A stretch of 64,000 nt of DNA, from contig NZ_JABFCN010000014.1 of the NCBI RefSeq assembly GCF_013087515.1, positions 99,742-163,741 on the forward strand, given 5' to 3'. Of this stretch, positions 57,308-64,000 are shown in pieces. The notes beneath the pieces are model-generated. The model saw only the letters and a program-made list of their open reading frames with translations. It was not told where the DNA came from and did not search any database. The translations under genes were made by a program, and so were the position numbers. Each line of letters begins with the position of its first letter. The stretch's first letter is position 1. This DNA is from Rhizobium sophorae (lineage in GTDB: Bacteria > Pseudomonadota > Alphaproteobacteria > Rhizobiales > Rhizobiaceae).

Positions 57308-58093
57308 TTAGATGCTCTGGATCATGCCGCCATCGACGCGGATCACCGAGCCGGTGAGATAGGAGGCAGGTTCGCTCGCCAGGAAGGTGACGACATTGCC
57401 ATATTCTTCCGGCCGGCCATAGCGGCCGAGCGGAATGCTGCCGGTGCTCTCAGCGACGATGTCATCGACGGAGCGGTTTTCGCGTTTGGCCTTCTGCTCG
57501 TCGAGGAAGGTGATGCGGCCGGTGGCGATACGGCCCGGCAGGACGATGTTGACGGTGATGCCGTCGCGCCCGACCTCGCGCACCAGTGTTTTTGACCAGC
57601 CGACCAGCGACAGACGCAGCGCGTTTGAAATGCCGAGATTGGGGATCGGCGCAACCACGCCCGACGAGGTCGAGGTGACGATGCGTCCCCATTTGCGCGC
57701 CCGCATCTGAGGCAGCACACGATCGGTAATCGCGATGACCGAGAGCACCATGCTCTGGAAATACTGGTTCCAGACCGTTGGATCCTGGCCGGAGACGGTG
57801 GTCGGCGGTGGGCCGCCGGTATTGTTGACGAGGATATCGACCGGTCCGAACTGGCGCTCGATTGCAGCGACATGCGCATCGATCGAACCGAGATCGGAAA
57901 GATCCCATCGCAGTGCCAACGCCTTGCCACCTTCGGATTCGATCGCAGCCGCGGTCTTCTCAGCGGCGGCGAGATCGATATCCGCCGCGGCAATTCTGGC
58001 GCCTTCGCGCGCAAGTTTGACGGCAATCGCGCTGCCCAGTCCGCCGCCGGCGCCAAGCACCAGGGCCGTCTTGTCCTTCAGGCCGAAATCCAT
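57308..58093 (-). CDS. Short-chain dehydrogenase/reductase with atypical catalytic motif
   Basis: 261 residues from ATG 58093, GGAG upstream. SDR fold: cofactor motif GAGGGLGSAIAVKLAREG, NNTGGPPP in place of NNAG, and the C-terminal YLTGSVIRVDGGMIQSI. The catalytic YxxxK is missing: the region reads IPNLGISNALRLSLVGW, as in a known minority of SDR proteins with an SN-LR motif. It may use another mechanism or lack reductase activity. 27 bp upstream of the RraA-like gene on the same strand, so probably one operon, divergent from lysR. Confidence 0.87.
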   Translation of the reverse strand: MDFGLKDKTALVLGAGGGLGSAIAVKLAREGARIAAADIDLAAAEKTAAAIESEGGKALALRWDLSDLGSIDAHVAAIERQFGPVDILVNNTGGPPPTTVSGQDPTVWNQYFQSMVLSVIAITDRVLPQMRARKWGRIVTSTSSGVVAPIPNLGISNALRLSLVGWSKTLVREVGRDGITVNIVLPGRIATGRITFLDEQKAKRENRSVDDIVAESTGSIPLGRYGRPEEYGNVVTFLASEPASYLTGSVIRVDGGMIQSI

Positions 58094-58174
58094 TTCATCC
58101 ATCTCCTCATAGGGTCGGGCCATCTTTCGGAGCAATGGATCGTAAATAAAATATGGCTTCTGCTTCGTTCAAGA

Positions 58175-58189
58175 GATAGAAAAACTATC
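58175..58189. promoter_or_regulatory. Perfect inverted repeat immediately upstream of the LysR start
   Basis: GATAG-AAAAA-CTATC, 5-bp arms and 5-bp spacer, ends 1 bp before ATG 58191 and lies 82 bp upstream of the divergent SDR start. LysR regulators often bind interrupted palindromes of this size between divergent genes, so this is a candidate autoregulatory site; it could also shape the ribosome-binding region of the mRNA. Confidence 0.4.
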
Positions 58190-58190
58190 G

Positions 58191-59063
58191 ATGGACACGC
58201 GTTTTCTCGAAACCTTCATTGTCGTTGCCGAGCGGCACTCGCTGGCGGAAGCCGCCCAGCGGCTGAACCTTACGCCTGCCGCTGTGGCCCAGCGCATCCG
58301 CGCATTGGAGGCCGAGCTCGGGGTGCGGCTGCTGGTGCGCTCCGGCCGCGTCATGCGGCCGACGGAGGCGGGTTTTGCCATTCTCGAACGCTGCAGGGAT
58401 CTGGTGCGCGATACACGCGACCTGAAGGCGATGGCCGGCACCGCGACGATTTCGGGCGAGATGCGGATCGGGGCGATCAATACGGCACTGACCGGCCTCG
58501 TGCCCGACATTCTCCACCGTCTCGCCCAGGACTATCCGCTGATCGAGATCTTCCTCAAGCCGGGCGCTTCGATGGACCTCTATGCCGAGGTTTTGAACGG
58601 CGCGCTGGATGCGGCCTTCATTATCGAGCCGCGATTTCCGATGCAGAAGACGTTGACCTTCAACAAGCTGCGCCAAGAACCCCTGGTGCTGATCGCTCCG
58701 GGGGACTGCGAGGGGGCAGATCCACTCGAACTGCTGCAGACCCTGCCGTTCATCCGCTACGACCGCAACCAGTGGGGTGGTCACATCGCCGATGAATATC
58801 TGCGCGAGATCGGCATCCACCCGGTCGAGCGTTATGAGCTCGACGCGCTGGAGGCGATCGCGGTCATGGTAGACCGCGGTCTCGGAATCTCGATCGTGCC
58901 GGATTGGTCGCCGCCCTGGCCGGCGGGATTAGATATCGTCAAGCTGCCCCTGCCCCGCTCGTCCGCCGTGCGCACGGTCGGCATCGTGGTGACACGATCC
59001 TCGCCACGGGCAAATCTCGTCGCCGCGCTTCTGGAAACCAGCCGCGCGGCGATGGGAGCCTGA
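58191..59063 (+). CDS. LysR-family transcriptional regulator
   Basis: 290 residues. N-terminal winged helix (FLETFIVVAERHSLAEAAQR, TPAAVAQRIRALEAELG) and a periplasmic-binding-protein-like C-terminal domain (GEMRIGAINTALTGLVPDIL, MVDRGLGISIVPDWSPPW). Divergent from the SDR/RraA-like operon, which it probably controls. Effector unknown. Confidence 0.92.
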   Translation: MDTRFLETFIVVAERHSLAEAAQRLNLTPAAVAQRIRALEAELGVRLLVRSGRVMRPTEAGFAILERCRDLVRDTRDLKAMAGTATISGEMRIGAINTALTGLVPDILHRLAQDYPLIEIFLKPGASMDLYAEVLNGALDAAFIIEPRFPMQKTLTFNKLRQEPLVLIAPGDCEGADPLELLQTLPFIRYDRNQWGGHIADEYLREIGIHPVERYELDALEAIAVMVDRGLGISIVPDWSPPWPAGLDIVKLPLPRSSAVRTVGIVVTRSSPRANLVAALLETSRAAMGA

Positions 59064-59069
59064 TCAATT

Positions 59070-59579
59070 TCAGGCGATCTTTTGACGGACCGGCAGTTTC
59101 CAGCCGGGTCGGACGAAATGGCAGGTATAGCCATTCGGAATCCGCTCCAGATAATCCTGGTGCTCTGGTTCGGCTTCCCAGAAATCGCTCACCGGCACGA
59201 CTTCGGTGACGACCCTGCCGGGCCACAGACCTGACGCGTCGACATCGGCGATCGTGTCTTTGGCGACGCGCTCCTGCTCAGGGGTGACGTAGAAGATTGC
59301 CGAGCGGTAGCTCAAGCCAACGTCGTTGCCCTGGCGGTTGCGCGTGCTGGGGTCGTGGATCTGGAAGAAGAATTCGAGGATTTCCCGATAGCTGATCCTT
59401 GAGGGGTCGAAGATGATCTCGATCGCTTCGGCATGGGTTCCGTGGTTGCGGTAGGTGGCATTCGGCACATCGCCGCCGGTATAGCCGACGCGGGTCGAAA
59501 TCACGCCCTTGTATCGGCGGATGAGGTCCTGCATGCCCCAGAAGCAACCACCGGCGAGGACTGCACGTTCTTCGGTCAT
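59070..59579 (-). CDS. msrA: Peptide methionine sulfoxide reductase MsrA
   Basis: 169 residues from ATG 59579 with AAAGGAG upstream; the frame is open further upstream without homology. Catalytic motif GCFWG, then [40 protein letters not shown], and a C-terminal [15 protein letters not shown] with a possible resolving Cys. Reduces methionine-S-sulfoxide in proteins with thioredoxin. Convergent to lysR with a 6-bp gap. Confidence 0.95.
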   Translation of the reverse strand: MTEERAVLAGGCFWGMQDLIRRYKGVISTRVGYTGGDVPNATYRNHGTHAEAIEIIFDPSRISYREILEFFFQIHDPSTRNRQGNDVGLSYRSAIFYVTPEQERVAKDTIADVDASGLWPGRVVTEVVPVSDFWEAEPEHQDYLERIPNGYTCHFVRPGWKLPVRQKIA

Positions 59580-59764
59580 TGGATATCTCCTTTTCCGCAA
59601 GACATAGTATCTCGTGCCGCCGATTTCCACACGGTGCAAAGAGCACAGCTGTGCAATTTCCCTCAGATACGCCCGATCTGTCATGTCGATGTTACGCGCC
59701 GGCGCTAGCAAGGCCTCAGACAATCCTGCGGAGGCGTAGCCTCGACACCTGATGGAGACGGGTT

Positions 59765-60910
59765 ATGAATAGACGCGAATTTCTGATCACATCGTCGGCG
59801 GCAGCCGGTCTACTGGCTCTTCCGCGTTTCGCATCGGCTGCGGCCGGCACGATCGATCTCTACAGCGGTTCGGATGCCAACATCGTCGACCTCTGGAACA
59901 ACGTCATCCGCCCGGCCTTCGAAAAGGCGCATCCCGGCGTTGGCCTGAAGGTGACCGATGCCGGCGACAATAATGGCTTGCGCGCCATCGCCGACCGTGC
60001 GCTCGCCGCGCTGAAGACGAAGACCGATCCGCAAGCCGACCTCTTCGAGCAGTTCGATCCGCGTCTGCCATCCGGCGGCATCGATGCCGGGCTCTGGGTG
60101 AAGTTCTCCGCCGAGAACATCGAGGGCTACGACCATATCAACCCGCTTGCCTTCGATACTCCCTACTCCCTTCCCTATCGCGGTTCGCAGGTCCTTCTCG
60201 CCTACGACACGACCAAGCTCGATCCGAAGGATGCGCCGAAGAGCTGGGATCAGCTCACCGCCTGGATCAAGGCCAATCCGGGCCAGTTCATCTACAACCG
60301 TCCCGACAAGGGCGGTTCGGGCGGCAACTTCGTCCGCCGCGCTATCCATGAGGCCAATGGCCGCGATCCGAAGAAGTTCAAGGTCGACAATTTCAGCGCC
60401 GACTTCGCGACGGAGACGCTGACGCCGGCCTGGAAGATCCTCAACGACCTCGCGCCTGCGCTCTACGACAAGGGCGCCTATACGGCCGGCAACACCCAGT
60501 CGATCCAACTGCTCGCCCAGGGCGTCGTCACCATGGTGCCGGTCTGGTCGGACCAGGTGCTGCAGGCGATCTCCCAGGGCGTGCTGCCTGATACGACCGG
60601 CCTTGTGCAGCTTACCGATCTCGCCCTTTGCGGTGGTTTCTCCAGCATCGCCGTGTTCTCGAACGGCGCCAACAAGGATGCGGCGCTCAAGCTTGCCGCA
60701 TTCATGCTGACGAAGGAAATGCAGGAAGCGATCATCACCGAGATCGGCGGCTTCCCCGCCATCTCGTGGGATCACATCTCCGACGATCTCCGCAAGAAAT
60801 ATGCCGACGTCATTCCGGCGACCATCCCGACCTTCCCGGGCGGCGATTGGGAAAAGGCGATCGCCGACGGCTGGTACCGCAACGTCGCTCCGGGCATCAG
60901 CCGCACCTGA
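59765..60910 (+). CDS. YnjB-like ABC transporter substrate-binding protein
   Basis: 381 residues. Twin-arginine-like signal NRREFLITSSAAAGLLAL with cleavage near ASAAA. The mature part resembles the YnjB / iron-thiamine-spermidine cluster of binding proteins: LYSGSDANIVDLWNNVIRPA, SLPYRGSQVLLAYDTTKL, APKSWDQLTAWIKANPGQF and GGSGGNFVRRA. The ligand is not predictable. GGAG precedes the ATG. Its stop overlaps the first permease start by 1 bp. Confidence 0.9.
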   Translation: MNRREFLITSSAAAGLLALPRFASAAAGTIDLYSGSDANIVDLWNNVIRPAFEKAHPGVGLKVTDAGDNNGLRAIADRALAALKTKTDPQADLFEQFDPRLPSGGIDAGLWVKFSAENIEGYDHINPLAFDTPYSLPYRGSQVLLAYDTTKLDPKDAPKSWDQLTAWIKANPGQFIYNRPDKGGSGGNFVRRAIHEANGRDPKKFKVDNFSADFATETLTPAWKILNDLAPALYDKGAYTAGNTQSIQLLAQGVVTMVPVWSDQVLQAISQGVLPDTTGLVQLTDLALCGGFSSIAVFSNGANKDAALKLAAFMLTKEMQEAIITEIGGFPAISWDHISDDLRKKYADVIPATIPTFPGGDWEKAIADGWYRNVAPGISRT

Positions 60911-61800
60911 TGTCCACGGATACTGCGCCGGCGGTTCTGCGCCGTCCCCGATCCATCAACAGGGGGAGCTCTATCGGGCTCCTCCTCGTTGCCCTGCCGG
61001 TCCTCCTGCTCGCATGGCTGATCGTCTTTCCGATCTTTTCGGCGGTCGTCGGCACGATCTTCGTTCGAGGTCCTGACGGCGCGACGGAATTCTCGCTTGC
61101 CTCCTATCGCTTCTTCTTCACCGATGGCTACAGCCTCGGCAATCTGTGGCTGACGCTCTGGACCACCGCCGTCTGCGGCATTCTGCTTCTGGCGATCGGC
61201 CTTCCGATCGCGCTATACCTCCGGTTCTCGCAAGGGCGACTTGCCGCCTATGTGCAGGCTCTTGCGATCTTCCCGATGTTCGTGCCGTCGATCATTCTCG
61301 CCTATGCGCTGATCAGGACGATCGGGCCGAACGGCACCGTCGACCTGTTGCTGAATTCAGTCGGCCTGCCCAAGCTGCGCACGCCCTATCTGACGCCGTG
61401 GGGGCCGGTCATCGGCCTCGTCTGGGACAACCTTCCGCTAACGGTGCTGATGCTGACCGCCGGGCTTTCCTCCGTCTCGAACAGCGCTATCGAAGCCGCC
61501 CGCGATGTCGGCGCAAGGCCGCTTCGGGTGTTCATCTCGATCATCCTGCCGCGCATGGGCAATTCCCTGCTGGTGACCGCGTCCTTCGCCGTGCTCGGCA
61601 TCTTCTCCGCCTTCACCCTGCCCTATGTGCTCGGCTCCGCATCGCCGGAAATGATGGGGCCTTTCATGCAGCGCACCTTCGCCGACATGAACGACCCGCT
61701 GAACGCCATGACCCAGGCCGTCATCACCTTCGGCTTCTGCCTGGTCTTCGGTATCTTCTACATCAGGTCGATCGCCCGCAACCGCGAGGCCCAGCCATGA
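60910..61800 (+). CDS. YnjC-like ABC transporter permease 1
   Basis: 296 residues from ATG 60910 (TGATG overlap with the binding-protein stop). Six helices, BPD_transp_1 family; EAA-loop segment AIEAARDVGARPLRVFISII and LPRMGNSLL. Similar in layout to half of a YnjC or CysU-type system. The next permease overlaps by 4 bp. Confidence 0.9.
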   Translation: MSTDTAPAVLRRPRSINRGSSIGLLLVALPVLLLAWLIVFPIFSAVVGTIFVRGPDGATEFSLASYRFFFTDGYSLGNLWLTLWTTAVCGILLLAIGLPIALYLRFSQGRLAAYVQALAIFPMFVPSIILAYALIRTIGPNGTVDLLLNSVGLPKLRTPYLTPWGPVIGLVWDNLPLTVLMLTAGLSSVSNSAIEAARDVGARPLRVFISIILPRMGNSLLVTASFAVLGIFSAFTLPYVLGSASPEMMGPFMQRTFADMNDPLNAMTQAVITFGFCLVFGIFYIRSIARNREAQP

Positions 61801-62624
61801 GTGCCGGCAGATCGGGCACGGATCTTCGCTTCGACTGGATCGGCATGCTCTTCGCGTGCCTGCTGACGCTGTTTATCGCGCTGCCGCTGATCGTCGTCGG
61901 AACATGGGCCTTCACCGAGGTCTGGCGTTATCCATCGGTGATCCCGCAGCAATTCGGGCTGCGTTTCTGGGGCCAGACGCTGGCGCGTCCGGATGTCTGG
62001 GACGCGCTCTTCCTCAGCCTGCGGCTGACGACGACGGTGACCATCCTTTCCGCCGTGATCTGCCTTCCCGCGGCTTACGCCTTCGCGCGCATGCGCTTTC
62101 CCGGCAGGAACATCCTGTTCCTGTCGTTCCTCGCATCGCATGCCTTTCCGAAATTCGGCCTGCTCGTCGCCATTGCCGGCATCTTCCTGCAGCTCGGCCT
62201 GATCAGCACTTTCTGGGGCGTCGTGCTGATCCAGCTGGTCGGCACGCTGATGCTGATGATCTGGATTCCGGTCGCAGCCTTCCAGAATGTCGACCGGCGC
62301 ATGGAAGAGGCGGCGCGCGATGCGGGTGCCACGCCGCTGCGCGTCTTCTGGTCGATCACCCTGCCGCAGGCCGGACCCACGATCGCCGCCGCACTGCTCT
62401 TGACCTTCGTGGGCACCTTCTACGAGACCGAAGGCGCCTGGTTGATCGGCGCGCCTCAGGTCCGCACCATGCCGGTGCTGATGATCAGCTTCATCAACAA
62501 TCAGATCGTCGTGCAATACGGCGCCGTGCTCTCCGTCATGCTTTGGGTGCCGTCCTTCATCGCGTTGATGTTTGCCCGCCGGGTGATCGGCACCGGCGCC
62601 TTTGCGAGAGGTTTCGGAGCGTGA
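61797..62624 (+). CDS. ABC transporter permease 2 of the YnjBCD-like system
   Basis: 275 residues from ATG 61797 (ATGA overlap). Six helices; EAA-loop segment MEEAARDAGATPLRVFWSIT followed by LPQAGPTIA. Pairs with permease 1 to form the channel; the ATPase gene follows after a short palindromic repeat. Confidence 0.9.
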   Translation: MSAGRSGTDLRFDWIGMLFACLLTLFIALPLIVVGTWAFTEVWRYPSVIPQQFGLRFWGQTLARPDVWDALFLSLRLTTTVTILSAVICLPAAYAFARMRFPGRNILFLSFLASHAFPKFGLLVAIAGIFLQLGLISTFWGVVLIQLVGTLMLMIWIPVAAFQNVDRRMEEAARDAGATPLRVFWSITLPQAGPTIAAALLLTFVGTFYETEGAWLIGAPQVRTMPVLMISFINNQIVVQYGAVLSVMLWVPSFIALMFARRVIGTGAFARGFGA

Positions 62625-62647
62625 AGCTTTGCTACATCAGAGATGGT

Positions 62648-62695
62648 GAGCATGATGTCGTCCGAAAACCGCTCACACTTTTCGGCATCACGCTC
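62648..62695. repeat. Rhizobial short palindromic intergenic repeat inside the YnjBCD-like operon
   Basis: Left arm GAGCATGATG ... CCGAAAA and right arm TTTTCGG CATCACGCTC form an outer stem of 9 of 10 pairs and an inner perfect 7-bp stem, with a small bulge (TCGT) and a loop of about 10 nt. I recall nearly identical elements scattered between genes in Rhizobium genomes. Here it lies between permease 2 and the ATPase gene, where it could form a strong hairpin in the mRNA. Confidence 0.7.
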
Positions 62696-62717
62696 TAGTT
62701 CAGGGAAGGGTTTGAGA

Positions 62718-63797
62718 ATGGCGCATCTTTCGATCGAGGGCGTTTCGAAGCTGTTCGGGACCACTTTTGCCGTTCGCGACTTCTCGCTCGAAGTGGGAGA
62801 CGGCGAGCTCGTCTGCCTGCTCGGCCCATCCGGCTCCGGCAAGTCGACGCTTCTCAGGATGATCGGCGGCTTCGAGCGCCCGAGCGGCGGAACCATCCGC
62901 ATCGACGCGAAGGATGTGACCACGCTGCCGCCCGAGCGACGCCCGACCGGCATGGTGTTCCAGAGCCATGCGCTCTGGACGCACATGGATGTCTTCAACA
63001 ACATCGCCTTCGGCCTGAAGCTTCGCCGGCTGCCAAAAGCGGAGATTCGCCAGCGTGTAGAGGATGCTTTGACCCTGGTCGGCCTTGCCGATTACGGGCG
63101 GCGGATGACGACTCAGCTCTCCGGCGGTCAGCAGCAGCGCGTCGCGCTTGCCCGCTCGCTGGTGCTCGAGCCGAAGATCCTTCTGCTCGACGAGCCCTTC
63201 GCCAGCCTTGACCAGCATCTGCGCGAGAGACTGCGGGAGGAGGTGCGCGATATCCAGCAACGCCTCGGCATCACTACGCTCTTTGTCACCCATGGCCAGG
63301 ACGAAGCCTTGGCGCTCGCCGACCGCATCGTCGTCATGCGCGACGGACGCACCGAACAGATCGCGCCGCCGAGCACCATCTACCGGCAGCCGCAGACGGC
63401 CTTCGTCGCCGGCTTCATCGGCTCGATGAATTTTGTACAGAGCCGCGTTAGAAACGGTGTCTGTGAGCATCCGCTCTTTCCGCTTGCCGTTCCCGTTGAG
63501 GAGGGGCTGGTGACGCTGGCCGCCCGCCCGGAAGCGCTGACGATCCGTCCCTCGGGCCGGGTCGATGCCGCGACAGTTCATCGCATCGTCGATTTCGGCA
63601 CCCACAAGATGGTCGATGTCGATCTTGCCGACGGCACCCGCCTGAAGGCGATGGTCGCGCCGGACGATCGGATCCGCGCCGGGACGAGGGTTGAGCCGAG
63701 TCTCGTCGGCTTTTTCGTCTTCCGCGACAATGAGCTCGTCCATCAGTCGATGCCGGCAAAGGGCAATGTGGAGATCGAAGAGCTCCTGCGGGTTTAA
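62718..63797 (+). CDS. ABC transporter ATPase (PotA/FbpC type) of the YnjBCD-like system
   Basis: 359 residues from ATG 62718, with GGGAAGGG upstream. Walker A GPSGSGKSTLL, Q-loop VFQSHALWTHMDV, signature LSGGQQQRVALAR, Walker B ILLLDEPFASLD, and a C-terminal TOBE-like domain (LAARPEALTIRPSG). Drives uptake by the two permeases. Stop at 63797 lies 19 bp from the convergent phosphatase gene. Confidence 0.92.
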   Translation: MAHLSIEGVSKLFGTTFAVRDFSLEVGDGELVCLLGPSGSGKSTLLRMIGGFERPSGGTIRIDAKDVTTLPPERRPTGMVFQSHALWTHMDVFNNIAFGLKLRRLPKAEIRQRVEDALTLVGLADYGRRMTTQLSGGQQQRVALARSLVLEPKILLLDEPFASLDQHLRERLREEVRDIQQRLGITTLFVTHGQDEALALADRIVVMRDGRTEQIAPPSTIYRQPQTAFVAGFIGSMNFVQSRVRNGVCEHPLFPLAVPVEEGLVTLAARPEALTIRPSGRVDAATVHRIVDFGTHKMVDVDLADGTRLKAMVAPDDRIRAGTRVEPSLVGFFVFRDNELVHQSMPAKGNVEIEELLRV

Positions 63798-63816
63798 ACT
63801 GGAGGAATGCGCCCGT

Positions 63817-64000
63817 TCACGCCTTGCTCTGGAAACCTTCCAGCAGCCAGGGATGCAGCGCCTTGCTGGCGGCCAGGATATCGCTCTTTCCGACCACCTT
63901 AGCGCCGGAAAAACGGGTGACGATGCCGCCCGCCTCTTCGACCATCAGCGCCGAGGCGCCGAAATCATGGATCGCGAGCCCGTCTTCGAAGAATCCGTCC
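63817..64000 (-). CDS. Inositol-monophosphatase-family protein, C-terminal part (5' end outside window)
   Basis: About 60 residues are read on the minus strand from the window edge to the TGA at 63819-63817. The piece HDFGASALMVEEAGGIVTRF followed by SG is the C-terminal signature of the inositol monophosphatase family, with His where most members have Trp (WD). Then come DILAAS and a final helix. Such enzymes remove phosphate from inositol phosphate, histidinol phosphate, PAP or fructose bisphosphate, depending on subgroup. Convergent to the ABC ATPase gene. Confidence 0.8.
   Translation of the reverse strand, partial: DGFFEDGLAIHDFGASALMVEEAGGIVTRFSGAKVVGKSDILAASKALHPWLLEGFQSKA

Overview
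This window looks like a replicon of a Rhizobium species of the R. etli / R. leguminosarum type. The evidence is the high GC content, the alphaproteobacterial codon use, the many high-affinity ABC uptake operons with their own regulators, a short palindromic intergenic repeat of a kind I recall from rhizobial genomes, and gene families typical of plant-associated bacteria (PIP-type LuxR solo, DUF2062, CbpA/CbpM). I see no tRNA, rRNA, CRISPR array, transposase or phage gene. Species and replicon (chromosome or plasmid) cannot be fixed from the sequence alone.

Region 1 (1-13271) is a surface or secreted-protein locus. It holds the C-terminus of a VCBS/Ig/DUF4082 protein, a CobW-type GTPase, a 1777-residue protein with an N,N-dimethylformamidase-like domain followed by four DUF4082 and three cadherin-like repeats, a second CobW-type GTPase, a 102-residue protein, and a type I secretion ABC exporter with its HlyD-like adaptor. 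The DUF4082 protein plus CobW unit occurs twice in a row.

Region 2 (13272-19811) is a mosaic with signs of decay. It has a broken adenylate cyclase, an N-terminally reduced polysaccharide lyase, an intact Kup K+ transporter, a frameshifted DUF2062 gene, an intact NhaA antiporter and about 640 bp with no gene.

Region 3 (19812-32920) is the most striking. It has a SerC-SerA-like fusion enzyme, an acetamidase/formamidase-like gene, two proline-iminopeptidase-family hydrolases flanking a LuxR solo with the PIP-type ligand-pocket residues, a peptide-type ABC transporter (two permeases, a double ATPase, a binding protein), and a YghU-type glutathione transferase. A near-identical 25-bp element lies upstream of both iminopeptidase genes in the same orientation. 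Each copy sits the same distance from a possible -10 box. This suggests a plant-signal-responsive uptake and hydrolysis regulon.

Region 4 (33076-42604) is a sugar-type ABC operon with a Gfo/Idh dehydrogenase, a cupin and a frameshifted MalK/UgpC ATPase. It is followed by a GntR/FCD regulator divergent from a Tm-1-like ATP-binding protein and a PEP-hydrolase-family TIM-barrel protein. A 6PGDH-like DUF1932 oxidoreductase closes the region. Region 5 (42815-46853) carries a universal stress protein, CbpA-CbpM, and a three-gene phospholipid operon (CDP-alcohol transferase, PlsC-like, CdsA-like).

Region 6 (47008-54298) is a nucleobase/nucleoside-type uptake operon with its own sigma70-like promoter: BMP-family binding protein, amidase, double ATPase, two permeases and a cytosine-deaminase-like amidohydrolase. 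Region 7 (54660-64000) has a nitrilase-fold protein with a degenerate active site, a small P-loop kinase-like protein, an RraA-like/SDR pair divergent from a LysR regulator, MsrA, a YnjBCD-like ABC transporter, and the C-terminus of an inositol-monophosphatase-family protein cut by the window end.
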